This document shows, in pieces, positions 41,637-49,551 of a stretch of 64,000 bases of DNA. Made by a program: the position numbers and the translations under genes. Source of the stretch: Arcicella sp034519515 (GTDB lineage Bacteria > Bacteroidota > Bacteroidia > Cytophagales > Spirosomataceae). The notes under the pieces were generated by a model. It searched no databases. It had not been told where the DNA came from and saw only the letters and a list, made by a program, of their open reading frames with translations. Every line of letters starts with the position of its first letter. Position 1 is the first letter of the stretch. The DNA is taken from assembly GCA_034519515.1 (NCBI GenBank), contig JAXHOK010000050.1, positions 62,001 through 126,000 on the forward strand. Direction: 5' to 3'.

Positions 41637-41676
41637 CAATTTGGTGTAAAACCACGTTAAAAATAGTAATAAAAAT

Positions 41677-42492
41677 ATGGTAAAGTTCGAGTATAAAACC
41701 TTCCAATGGGAAGATCAATTAACCCACGAGCAGAAGGAGTATTTCCGTAAGTACGGAGTTATTCAATTTAAAAATTTTATCAACGCTGACACAATCAAGA
41801 CTTTCATTGACGAATTAGGTAAAATTGAAAAAAAGTGGTTGGATGAAGGTACTGAGAAAATAAATGGCATTCCATTAAAATTTGGTAAAGACCCCAAAGG
41901 TAATAAAATGATTCAGCGGATGTGCTTTACCAATAAGTACAGCCCTGTGTTAGCTGAATTTTTGAAAGACCCAAGATTACAGGTTTTAACGGAATTATTG
42001 GCTCCTTATGATGGACGTATCGGAGACGAAGAAAAGGATGGTTTGGTGTTTAACCATTATGTAAATGCTCCAAACAGCAAGTTTACCCAAATGGGATGGC
42101 ATACAGATAGCCCACGTGATTTGTTTTTGGGTCAGAAAATCCTTCCGATGCTCAATGTTGGGGTGCATTTAGATACTTGCCCATCTTCAAATGGAGGTTT
42201 GAGAGTATTGCCAGGTACTCAAAACCAAAATATGCTAAGGTTATTATTTGGTAAAAAGTATTTTATTGACCACACCCCCGACGCTCGTGAAGTTGGATTT
42301 GAGATTGAAGCGGGCGACTTGACCGTACATGATGGTCGTTTATGGCATCGAGTGGAAGTGTCGCCAAACATGGGTGAAAAATCTCGTCGTCGTGTGATGT
42401 ATGTGCCTATTATTACGGGTAAGTATATGCCGAAGAGTGCCAATAGCAAGACACCATTTTATCATCGTTTTGCGAAAGTGGTGCAGAAATAA
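41677..42492 (+). CDS. Phytanoyl-CoA dioxygenase (PhyH) family protein
   Basis: A 271-residue non-haem Fe(II)/2-oxoglutarate oxygenase. The iron triad is visible as WHTDSP (His and Asp) and the distal His in DGRLWHRVEVSP; the 2-oxoglutarate arginine is in SRRRVMYV. The N-terminal FRKYGVIQFKNFINADTI is the usual PhyH beginning. The substrate is unknown; family members hydroxylate lipids, amino acids or secondary metabolites. It is followed by a good terminator and is not in an operon. Confidence 0.85.
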   Translation: MVKFEYKTFQWEDQLTHEQKEYFRKYGVIQFKNFINADTIKTFIDELGKIEKKWLDEGTEKINGIPLKFGKDPKGNKMIQRMCFTNKYSPVLAEFLKDPRLQVLTELLAPYDGRIGDEEKDGLVFNHYVNAPNSKFTQMGWHTDSPRDLFLGQKILPMLNVGVHLDTCPSSNGGLRVLPGTQNQNMLRLLFGKKYFIDHTPDAREVGFEIEAGDLTVHDGRLWHRVEVSPNMGEKSRRRVMYVPIITGKYMPKSANSKTPFYHRFAKVVQK

Positions 42493-42534
42493 CTTAGAGG
42501 ATAGATTACAGAGAATAGAGTTTAGATATTTATC

Positions 42535-42571
42535 AAAAAAGCCATCAGAATCAACTTCTGGTGGCTTTTTT
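42535..42571 (+). terminator. Intrinsic terminator after the PhyH gene
   Basis: AAAAAAGCCATCAGAA and TTCTGGTGGCTTTTTT pair around a 5-base loop and end in a T-run. Confidence 0.85.
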
Positions 42572-42583
42572 GTTTACGAAGAG

Positions 42584-43222
42584 TTACAAAGATTTAATTA
42601 TATGATTGATTCGTTTTTTTGCTTCCATCAAAATCATATAAATTTGAAAAATATCATCTCGTGAGGCTTCATAGGGATGACTCACGGCAAATTCTTTGTT
42701 TTCCAAAGTTACAAAACGCCAAGTTTTACCTACAACATAACAGCCCAAAATTGGGAATTTATGATTATTAAGCTCTTGTGCAGTTAGCATAGCTGCTAAC
42801 AATTGCCCACGAGGGTCGTTATTCTGTTTAATTTCAGGTTTATACTCATGTATGAAAAAGAAAGGAATTCTTGGTTTTTGAATACCCATTGCTACAATCA
42901 ATTCTACACGCCCTCTCATACTAATACCATCAACTTCTGCATTAATTGTTCTTTCTGCAAATGTTCTGTATCCTTCTCCTCGCAACTTAATAAGATTTAA
43001 TAATCGACTGATAATGAATAGTTTAAGCTCTTCTTCATTGTAGAATTCAGAATTGTCTTCAAGCTCTCGTTTGACCTCAGAAAGTTCTTCTCTGACAGCA
43101 TCTGAAATAGTAACTTTGCTCTCAATCCAACTTCTAAGAATCTCTGATTTAGGATTTTCACGTAGTCCAAAATCAAGGATTAAATCTTCCGTTTCCCATT
43201 TTTCAAAAGTTTTCATTTTCAT
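42584..43222 (-). CDS. PD-(D/E)XK-like protein, conserved in Bacteroidota
   Basis: A 212-residue protein. The N-terminal KWETEDLILDFGLRENP and a helical linker lead to a nuclease-like core, MRGRVELIVA, then FFFIHEYKPEIKQNNDPRGQ, an E-x-K motif, LLAAMLTAQELNN and GCYVVGKTWRFVTLENKEF. This pattern is frequent in Bacteroidota, often as many paralogues, and its function is not known. It is the third stand-alone nuclease-like protein in the window of this general fold. Confidence 0.65.
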   Translation of the reverse strand: MKMKTFEKWETEDLILDFGLRENPKSEILRSWIESKVTISDAVREELSEVKRELEDNSEFYNEEELKLFIISRLLNLIKLRGEGYRTFAERTINAEVDGISMRGRVELIVAMGIQKPRIPFFFIHEYKPEIKQNNDPRGQLLAAMLTAQELNNHKFPILGCYVVGKTWRFVTLENKEFAVSHPYEASRDDIFQIYMILMEAKKRINHIIKSL

Positions 43223-43246
43223 TTTTATTTATTGAGTAAAGGTAAT

Positions 43247-43277
43247 AAAAAAAGCCTTCACTCATTGTGAAGACTTT
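43247..43277. terminator. Hairpin before the PD-(D/E)XK gene, after DedA
   Basis: AAAAGCCTTCAC and GTGAAGACTTTT around TCATT. It lies in the short gap between two minus-strand genes and would end the DedA transcript. Confidence 0.65.
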
Positions 43278-43298
43278 TAGAATAACAGTTCTGTATTT

Positions 43299-43946
43299 TT
43301 AATTATTTCCTGAAAACTTCGCCTTCAAAACTCCAAAAATCATCGGCAAGACCGACACTGCCACGATGCCTAAAACTACTTTTTCAAAATTGTGCTTCAC
43401 CCATTCATTACTTCCCAAAAAATATCCAATCACGGTGATTCCTGTTACCCACAAAACGGCTCCAATGATGCAAAAAGTGATATATTTCGTATAGGTCATG
43501 CTTCCAGCACCCGCCACAAAAGGAGCGACTGTACGAATAATTGGAACGAAACGAGCCATGATAACGGCTTGTCCACCATGTTTTGCATAGAATTCTTCTG
43601 TTTGTTCGATGTGACTACGTTTTAGGAATAAAATCTTCTCTTTTGACTTAATAAAATCGCTAAAAAATTTACCGACAAAATAATTAACATTGTCGCCCAA
43701 AAGTGCCGCTCCAATTAACAATGGTATGACAAATGTCAATTCTATTTTACCCGTTGCTGCCGCCAAAACACCCACCGCAAAAAGTAATGAATCACCAGGA
43801 AGAAAAGGCATAACAATTAGCCCTGTTTCAACAAAGATGATTAAAAATAATAATCCATAGGTTAAAGCCCCATGTTCTGTAATAAACTGCGAGAGAGCAG
43901 CTAAAGGGTCTTTCAAGAGTTGTAAGACAAAATTTACGATTTCCAT
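43299..43946 (-). CDS. DedA/SNARE-associated (VTT) family membrane protein
   Basis: A 215-residue membrane protein. The DedA marks are FVETGLIVMPFLPGDSLLFA, the acidic and basic residues in that reentrant segment, and HGGQAVIMARFVPIIRTVAP with the conserved arginines, then VAGAGSMTYTKYI. DedA proteins help recycle or flip lipid carriers such as undecaprenyl phosphate. Length is normal. The gene follows the phosphosulfolactate synthase gene by 44 bp on the same strand. Confidence 0.9.
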   Translation of the reverse strand: MEIVNFVLQLLKDPLAALSQFITEHGALTYGLLFLIIFVETGLIVMPFLPGDSLLFAVGVLAAATGKIELTFVIPLLIGAALLGDNVNYFVGKFFSDFIKSKEKILFLKRSHIEQTEEFYAKHGGQAVIMARFVPIIRTVAPFVAGAGSMTYTKYITFCIIGAVLWVTGITVIGYFLGSNEWVKHNFEKVVLGIVAVSVLPMIFGVLKAKFSGNN

Positions 43947-43990
43947 TATGTATCAAGTATTAATTGAGCGGTGAACACCATGTTAAAAAA

Positions 43991-44752
43991 TTACTTATCT
44001 AAAAAATGCGAAAAAGTATCACCTCTCAAACCTAAACGAATGGTTTCCAGAGAGATAACTTCGTGTGGGGCGATGTTTCCAACGTTTACATTTGCTCCAA
44101 CTAATTTCACAAACCACACTTGTTGAGCTTTTTGTGGGGCTTCCCAGATGATTTTATCTTCGGGAATTTCGGTTAAAATCTCCTCAACTAAACCCTGACG
44201 AACTTCACCCGATGCACGGAAAAGACCAACGTTTCCACCCTCACGAGCCTCACCGATTACTTTCCAAGCACCCGCTTCCAATTCTACTTTCATCAATTTA
44301 ATCCACTTGTAAGGAGGAATAATTTTGGTTTCATCTTTTGAACCTACTTCTGAAAGTACCGTAACTTGTTTAGCTAACGTGTTGATATAACCACATTTGT
44401 CGTCCTGTTCCATATCCAAAGAACCATCAGAAATCTCAGCGTATTCCATCCCGAATTCGTCTAAGATTCTGCGGTAACCGTCAAAGTCATTTCTAACAAT
44501 GAAGGCTTCAAAGAGTGTTCCACCAAAATAAACAGGAATTCCTGCTGCTTTGTAAACTGCTAATTTTTCTTTCAATTTGGGTGTAACGAATGATGTTCCC
44601 CATCCTAATTTTACGATGTCGGTATATTCGGCACTGGTTTCTAAAAAGTCTTCTACCTGTCTGATGCTCAATCCTTTGTCCATCACCATGGTATATCCTT
44701 TTTGGCGTGGTTTGATGTCTCTTTCGGGTATTTGGTTAAGTGGATAGTTCAT
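43991..44752 (-). CDS. comA: Phosphosulfolactate synthase
   Basis: A 253-residue (beta/alpha)8 protein of the ComA family, which adds sulfite to phosphoenolpyruvate. Family marks are GYTMVMDKGLSIRQVEDFLE, VKLGWGTSFV, PVYFGGTLFEAF, EISDGSLDM and GEAREGGNVGLF, with IIWEAPQKAQQVWFVKLVGA near the end. In archaea this begins coenzyme M synthesis. In Bacteroidota the more likely use is sulfonate supply (sulfolactate, cysteate) for capnine-type sulfonolipids; that is inference, and no capnine synthase is in the window. Confidence 0.9.
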   Translation of the reverse strand: MNYPLNQIPERDIKPRQKGYTMVMDKGLSIRQVEDFLETSAEYTDIVKLGWGTSFVTPKLKEKLAVYKAAGIPVYFGGTLFEAFIVRNDFDGYRRILDEFGMEYAEISDGSLDMEQDDKCGYINTLAKQVTVLSEVGSKDETKIIPPYKWIKLMKVELEAGAWKVIGEAREGGNVGLFRASGEVRQGLVEEILTEIPEDKIIWEAPQKAQQVWFVKLVGANVNVGNIAPHEVISLETIRLGLRGDTFSHFLDK

Positions 44753-45062
44753 AAGTAAAGTCTCCCAGCCCTCGAAGGAGAAGTTTTTGATGCGTATAAA
44801 ATTCCCCCTTTGAGGGTCAAGGGGCTTATATTATTTGCAAAAATACCTATAACCTTTTTATTGAACAAATACTTGTTTTAACTATTTGTGTTAATTCAAT
44901 AATTAAAATTTTTAAATATCTGATTATCAGATATTTAAAAATATAAAAATTATAAATTTCTTAGAATTAGAAAAATACTGATTCAGAAATTTATTTTACT
45001 AAACAGTGTTTAGTAAATTTACAGCGTTATTATATACTTCTTAATTAAATCTTTTACCAATT
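44753..45062. other. Intergenic stretch: repeat, A+T palindrome and operator
   Basis: No gene. 44763-44826 is a diverged CCCCCTTTGAGGG-type repeat. 44909-44941 is a perfect 33-bp A+T palindrome centred on CTGATTATCAG. 44995-45017 is a likely TetR operator. The rest is A+T-rich leader DNA of divergent genes. Confidence 0.7.
44995..45017. promoter_or_regulatory. Putative TetR operator 1, before the DUF2147 gene
   Basis: Near-perfect palindrome with core TACTAAACAGTGTTTAGTA. A matching site (TACTAAACACTGTTCAGTA) lies at 46785-46803 just before the TolC gene, and a TetR gene is between them. Two sites with the same dyad bracketing a TetR gene is strong support for a local regulon. Confidence 0.65.
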
Positions 45063-45485
45063 ATGAAAAAAGCAATTGGATTTTTCTTCATTGTTTTGCT
45101 GAACTTGCAGAATTTGACCGCTCAAAAAGTTAATAAAGATGCCATCATTGGTGAGTGGCTTGCCGAAACTAAAGATGGACGAATACAGATTTATAAAGTA
45201 GGCGAAAAGTTCTTTGGAAAAGTGGTCTGGGGTAGAGATGGCGTGCGTAAGGATGTAAATAATCCAGATCCAAAATTGCAGGAACAAAATATCATTGGTT
45301 CAGTGATTTTGAAAAACTTTGATTTTACGGGAAAAGCATGGGAAGAAGGCACTGTTTATGACCCGAATAACGGAAAAACGTATTCGTGTACGATGAAAAT
45401 GCCCGACATTAATACTTTGAGTCTCAGAGGTTTTATTGGAATTTCATTGCTCGGAAGAAGTACTACTTGGACGAGAGTAAAGTAA
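45063..45485 (+). CDS. Exported DUF2147 protein
   Basis: A 140-residue protein with signal peptide (IGFFFIVLLNLQNLTAQ) and the DUF2147 domain: IIGEWLAETKDGRIQIYKVG, FFGKVVWG, AWEEGTVYDPNNGKTYSCTM and SLRGFIGISLLGRSTTWTRV. The fold is a lipocalin-like small barrel; function is not known. The upstream palindrome that matches the efflux operator suggests that it is induced together with the TetR-efflux genes to its right. Confidence 0.88.
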   Translation: MKKAIGFFFIVLLNLQNLTAQKVNKDAIIGEWLAETKDGRIQIYKVGEKFFGKVVWGRDGVRKDVNNPDPKLQEQNIIGSVILKNFDFTGKAWEEGTVYDPNNGKTYSCTMKMPDINTLSLRGFIGISLLGRSTTWTRVK

Positions 45486-45574
45486 TTTGAAAATTTGATA
45501 ATGAAAACAATTTTATTCAATTTTCAAATTAATTACTTTTCAAGCGGTTCGCCGCCCGAATTCAAATTAATATA

Positions 45575-46186
45575 ATGGGTATCACACAGAGAAAAGAACG
45601 AGATAAGCTGGAAATGCGGTTGAAAATTTTGGAAACCGCCCAACAAACATTTATCGAAGAGGGCTTCGAGAAGGCATCTATTCGTGCCATCGCCGACCGA
45701 ATTGAGTATAGTCCAGCTACGATTTACCTGTATTTTAAGGATAAAAATGAGCTTTTCTTCTCGGTGCACGAGATGGGTTTTGAAAAACTGATTTTGGAAA
45801 TGACGGATGCCATTGAAGGCATCACTGACCCCATCGAAGAACTACGTGCCAGAGGTTATGCCTACATGAAATTTGCGTTTGAGAATCCTGAAATGTATGA
45901 TTTGATGTTTATCTTGAACGCCCCGATGGAAAGTATGAAGGCTTCCGAAACGTGGGATTGTGGGCATCGTTGTTTTGAGCTGTTATTCCAAACCATTCAA
46001 CGTTGTTTGGATAATAACAGCATAAAAATCAGTAACTTACATATTGCAGTAATGTCTGTTTGGTCTTTTATGCACGGTTTGGTTTCTTTGAAAATTCGGA
46101 ATCGTTTTCAAAAATTTGAAGGGGTAAATGTTGATGAATTAATGAATAGTTCGGTTGAACAAATGATAGAATTATTAAAAGTATGA
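45575..46186 (+). CDS. TetR/AcrR-family regulator of the second efflux unit
   Basis: A 203-residue regulator: ILETAQQTFIEEGFEKASIR then AIADRIEYSPATIYLYFKDK is the HTH. The C-terminal part (MYDLMFILNAPMESM, WSFMHGLVSLKIRNR) matches the TetR_C_33 / WHG type domain. Its stop overlaps the start of the thioesterase gene (ATGA). With two matching palindromes near by, it probably represses DUF2147, itself and the TolC-adaptor-pump genes. Confidence 0.9.
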   Translation: MGITQRKERDKLEMRLKILETAQQTFIEEGFEKASIRAIADRIEYSPATIYLYFKDKNELFFSVHEMGFEKLILEMTDAIEGITDPIEELRARGYAYMKFAFENPEMYDLMFILNAPMESMKASETWDCGHRCFELLFQTIQRCLDNNSIKISNLHIAVMSVWSFMHGLVSLKIRNRFQKFEGVNVDELMNSSVEQMIELLKV

Positions 46187-46629
46187 GCAATCCAGTTTTA
46201 GAATATTTAAAGAGTAATATTGGTAAGTCTGCACTTGAAGCGGGAACTCTCTCGCCTTATGGACGCTGGTTGAATGGAACATTAGTAGCTGTTGAAGAAG
46301 GTGAATTAACGGTTGAGGTGATTGTTCGCAAGGATATGTGCAACCCTGGGGGGATTTTGCACGGTGGCGTGGCTACGGGGATGATGGATGACGTGATTGG
46401 TATGACGGTTTTCTCGATGGGAACACAAGTTTTCTATTCAACCGTCAATCTAAGTGTGGACTTTTTGTTTGGAGCAAAACCCGATGAAAAGTTGATTGTG
46501 AAGGCTAAAATCATAAGAATGGGTAAAAAAATTGCTCATGCCGAAGGAGAAATCAGAAACGAAGCGGGGCAAATTGTGGCGAAGTGTACAACTAATTTGG
46601 TGGCGACCAGTAATGTCGTGAAGGCGTGA
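46183..46629 (+). CDS. PaaI-family hotdog thioesterase
   Basis: A 148-residue hotdog-fold protein. MCNPGGILHGGVATGMMDDV is the PaaI-type catalytic helix segment (HGG with following acidic residue) and TVNLSVDFLFGAKPDEKLIV the second strand pair. It hydrolyses acyl-CoA or aryl-CoA esters. It is translationally coupled to the TetR gene. The pairing hints that an acyl-CoA or fatty acid is the efflux-linked signal. Confidence 0.88.
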   Translation: MSNPVLEYLKSNIGKSALEAGTLSPYGRWLNGTLVAVEEGELTVEVIVRKDMCNPGGILHGGVATGMMDDVIGMTVFSMGTQVFYSTVNLSVDFLFGAKPDEKLIVKAKIIRMGKKIAHAEGEIRNEAGQIVAKCTTNLVATSNVVKA

Positions 46630-46632
46630 AGG

Positions 46633-46711
46633 ACTTCCCGAAAGTTTTTTCTACTTTAGGGAAGTTGCACACAGATGAACTTCCCAAAAGTAAAAATAAC
46701 TTTCGGGAAGT
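46633..46711. repeat. ACTTCCCGAAAGT palindromes
   Basis: Two hairpins with the same arms as the element at 5748-5880 (one mismatch each), between the thioesterase and TolC genes. Outer arms are not seen here. Confidence 0.75.
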
Positions 46712-46784
46712 GAAGAGCAATATTTATAAGTAAAGCATTGATTTTCAGATATTTGAAATACGATGCTTTATTATTTTATCTTTA

Positions 46785-46803
46785 TACTAAACACTGTTCA
46801 GTA
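46785..46803. promoter_or_regulatory. Putative TetR operator 2, before the TolC gene
   Basis: TACTAAACACTGTTCAGTA, a 19-bp dyad with two mismatched pairs, 8 bases before the TolC start. It matches operator 1 at 17 of 19 positions. Confidence 0.65.
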
Positions 46804-46811
46804 AATAATTT

Positions 46812-48167
46812 ATGTTTATGAAGAGATTTTTTATCATATTTTCAATAATCAGTTTCGGGACTTATGGGCAGTCCGAGATTCTGAATAATTATGTTCAGGA
46901 AGGTTTGAAAAATAGTCATACTTTGAAGCAACAGACTTTTCAATTGCAAAAAGCCGTAGTTGCTCTTGCCGAAGCCAAAACGCTTTTCAAGCCTAACATC
47001 AATTTTAATACCACCCTTTCAACCGCACAAGGCGGGCGAAAAATTGAAATCCCGATTGGTGATTTGGTCAATCCAGTTTATACGACTTTGAATAAATTGA
47101 CCGCTACCAATTCCTTTCCCCAAATTCAAAATACTTCCGAACAGTTAGTTCCCAAAGATTTTTATGATATGAGGGTGAGAACCGTGATGCCGTTAATGAA
47201 CGCCGAGTTGAAATATAATCAGGCGATAAAGCAGGAACAGATTTCGATGCAACAATCTGAAATTCAAGTATATAAGCGTGAATTGGTCAAGGATATAAAA
47301 TTGGCGTATATCAATTATCTGAGAGCAACGGAAGCCTTGAAAATTTATGAAAATACGGTAAAACTACTTCGTGAAGCCGAGCGAGTAAATGAGAGTTTAA
47401 TCAAAAATGGTTCAGCAAATCCAACAGTTTTGGTGCGTACTCGCAACGAAATTGCCAAGATTAATGGAGATTTTGAAGCGGCTCGTGGCACTCAGAAAAA
47501 TGCGGCAGCTTATTTCAATTTTTTACTGAATAAAGATTTTTCCGAAAAGGTAGAAATTGATACTTTGGGACAAACCAGTTTCAATATTTCACTCACTGAT
47601 GGACACCGTGAAGAATTAGATAAAATCCAGAAAGGCATTGACATCAATCGCCAGATTTTGGGTTTAAATCAATCTTATAAAAAGGTTAAAATTGGGGCTT
47701 CCTTAGACTTGGGTTCGCAAGGGAGATTTGCTCAAATAGCCAGTGCCGATAAGAACTTCTTTGCTCCAAATGCCTTTGTACTTTTGGGTATTTCGTTTGA
47801 TTTACCTGTCTATTCTTTTGGACGTAATCAATTGAAAATCAAGCAGTCAGAGTTAGAAATATCTTCGTTGGATGTCCAGATGCAACAGGTGAAAAACCAG
47901 TTAGATTTACAAGCTGAAATTGCGAAAAATTCTTTAACATCGGCTCGTGAAATTTATGAATCGAAGGCTTCGCAGGTATCAACCGCCGAGCGATATTACC
48001 GTGATATGATGCGGAGATATAAGGAAGGAAATTTGAACTTTATTGAGTTGCTGGATGCTCAAACGCAAATAACTACGGCACAATTACAACAGTCAATTTC
48101 GCTGTATGATGTCTGGACAAAATGGGTGGAATTGGAAAGAGCGAAGGCGAGTTTTGAACTGAAATAG
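46812..48167 (+). CDS. TolC-family outer-membrane efflux protein
   Basis: A 451-residue channel protein with signal peptide (FFIIFSIISFGTYGQ) and two TolC repeats; typical helices are NSHTLKQQTFQLQKAVVALA and SLTSAREIYESKASQVSTAE, with the barrel strand GISFDLPVYSFGRNQLKIKQ and the end RYKEGNLNFIELLDAQTQIT. ATG 46818 is a possible start two codons in. First gene of the second efflux unit, directly behind operator 2. Confidence 0.92.
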   Translation: MFMKRFFIIFSIISFGTYGQSEILNNYVQEGLKNSHTLKQQTFQLQKAVVALAEAKTLFKPNINFNTTLSTAQGGRKIEIPIGDLVNPVYTTLNKLTATNSFPQIQNTSEQLVPKDFYDMRVRTVMPLMNAELKYNQAIKQEQISMQQSEIQVYKRELVKDIKLAYINYLRATEALKIYENTVKLLREAERVNESLIKNGSANPTVLVRTRNEIAKINGDFEAARGTQKNAAAYFNFLLNKDFSEKVEIDTLGQTSFNISLTDGHREELDKIQKGIDINRQILGLNQSYKKVKIGASLDLGSQGRFAQIASADKNFFAPNAFVLLGISFDLPVYSFGRNQLKIKQSELEISSLDVQMQQVKNQLDLQAEIAKNSLTSAREIYESKASQVSTAERYYRDMMRRYKEGNLNFIELLDAQTQITTAQLQQSISLYDVWTKWVELERAKASFELK

Positions 48168-48212
48168 ATTATTGGTACGCTGATGAGACTCGCCGTCCGC
48201 CTTGATGCTTCG

Positions 48213-48302
48213 CAACGCAGATTTTCGCAGATTTTTTTATTCAAAAAAAGTCTCAAAGCTAATCTTTTAAAATCATTTTTTAATCTGCGAAAATCTGCGT
48301 TG
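48213..48302. repeat. AACGCAGATTTTCGCAG inverted repeat
   Basis: CAACGCAGATTTTCGCAGATT at 48213-48233 is inverted at 48282-48302, followed by a partial direct copy (ATCTGCGTTATCTGCG). It fills the gap between TolC and adaptor genes. Confidence 0.85.
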
Positions 48303-48358
48303 CACAGCATCTGCGTTATCTGCGTGTCAAAAACCAAATCATAATAAATACTTTAGAT

Positions 48359-49399
48359 ATGAAAAGATTATCCATTTTATCTTTTTTAATCGCCTCATTA
48401 TTAATGAGTTGCGAGAAGAAAAAAGAAACTAAAAAAGCCCTGATTGAGGACGACATTGTGGCGGTGAAACTGGTTGAAGTCTCACAGGCAAATTCTACCG
48501 AAGCCATTAATGCTTCGGGTTTAGTAACTTCTTTGCAAGAAGCCCGCTTGTCGTTCAAGACGGGTGGAATCATTGAAAAAATCTATGTAAAAGAGGGGCA
48601 AAACGTTGGCAAAGGGCAATTATTGGCTACTTTGAACCTGACAGAAATCAACGCCCAAGTGCAGCAAGCCACCGAAAGTGTCAATAAATCTGAAAGAGAT
48701 TTGAAACGGATAACGAATCTTTACCGTGATTCAGTTGCCACTTTGGAACAAGTACAAAACCTAACCACTGCCCTCAGCGTGGCGAAGCAATCTTTGAAAA
48801 TTGCTTCCTATAATCAAGGGTATTCCAAAATTTATGCTTCGGCTAATGGTGTGATTGTCAAAAAGTTGATGAACGAAGGCGAACTTGCTGGACCTGGTAC
48901 TCCTGTATTTTTCATGAATGCTTCGGGAGCGAGCGACTGGGTTTTGAAAGCAGGAATTGCCGATAAAGATTGGACTCGTCTTCACATCGGTGACCGTGCA
49001 ACGCTCCGTTTGGATGCTTTTCCAGAAGTGATTTTCTCGGCAACTGTTTCTATGCTTTCGCAAGGAGCAGATATAAATTCGGGTTTGTATCAGGCTGAAT
49101 TAAAACTCAACACGCAAGGTAAAAAAATGGCGACTGGTTTGTTCGGAAAAGCTCAAATAATGCCCTCAGTTGTTCAGAAACATACGTCTATTCCGATTGA
49201 TGCCATCATTGAAGGCAACGGGGAAGATGCTTTCGTGTATGTGGTATCGGAGGGAAAGGCACGCAAAATGCCCGTGAAAGTTGTTGGAATTGATAATAGT
49301 AGGGCATTTATCGGTAGCGGTTTGGCGGGGGTTTCACAAGTGATAACGGATGGGTCGGCTTATTTGGTGGATGGGAGTAAGGTTAGGGTTGTGAAGTAA
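48359..49399 (+). CDS. RND efflux periplasmic adaptor, lipoprotein
   Basis: A 346-residue membrane-fusion protein. Lipobox LLMSC at about residues 15-19. GGIIEKIYVKEGQNVGKGQL then LLATLN is the lipoyl motif, NKSERDLKRITNLYRDSVAT the hairpin, YSKIYASANGVIVKKLMNEG the second lipoyl half, and SGLYQAELKLNTQGKKMATG the barrel. It belongs with the TolC gene before and the pump after it. Confidence 0.93.
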   Translation: MKRLSILSFLIASLLMSCEKKKETKKALIEDDIVAVKLVEVSQANSTEAINASGLVTSLQEARLSFKTGGIIEKIYVKEGQNVGKGQLLATLNLTEINAQVQQATESVNKSERDLKRITNLYRDSVATLEQVQNLTTALSVAKQSLKIASYNQGYSKIYASANGVIVKKLMNEGELAGPGTPVFFMNASGASDWVLKAGIADKDWTRLHIGDRATLRLDAFPEVIFSATVSMLSQGADINSGLYQAELKLNTQGKKMATGLFGKAQIMPSVVQKHTSIPIDAIIEGNGEDAFVYVVSEGKARKMPVKVVGIDNSRAFIGSGLAGVSQVITDGSAYLVDGSKVRVVK

Positions 49400-49402
49400 T
49401 TA

Positions 49403-49536
49403 TTGAAGTTTGAATTATTGAATTGTTGATTTTCGATAACTCAAACCATTCTAATTATTTATTAAAACCGTAATTGAGAACCTTGTAATATGTTGATTAT
49501 CGACTAACTACAACAAATCAGCAATTCAAACTTCAA
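49403..49536. repeat. TTGAAGTTTGAATT inverted repeat
   Basis: Arms at 49403-49416 and 49523-49536 are perfect 14-mers; a second inner pair (GAATTGTTGATT / AATCAGCAATTC-like) adds to the stem. It occupies the whole gap between adaptor and pump genes. Confidence 0.65.
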
Positions 49537-49551
49537 CAATTTTATTCACAC

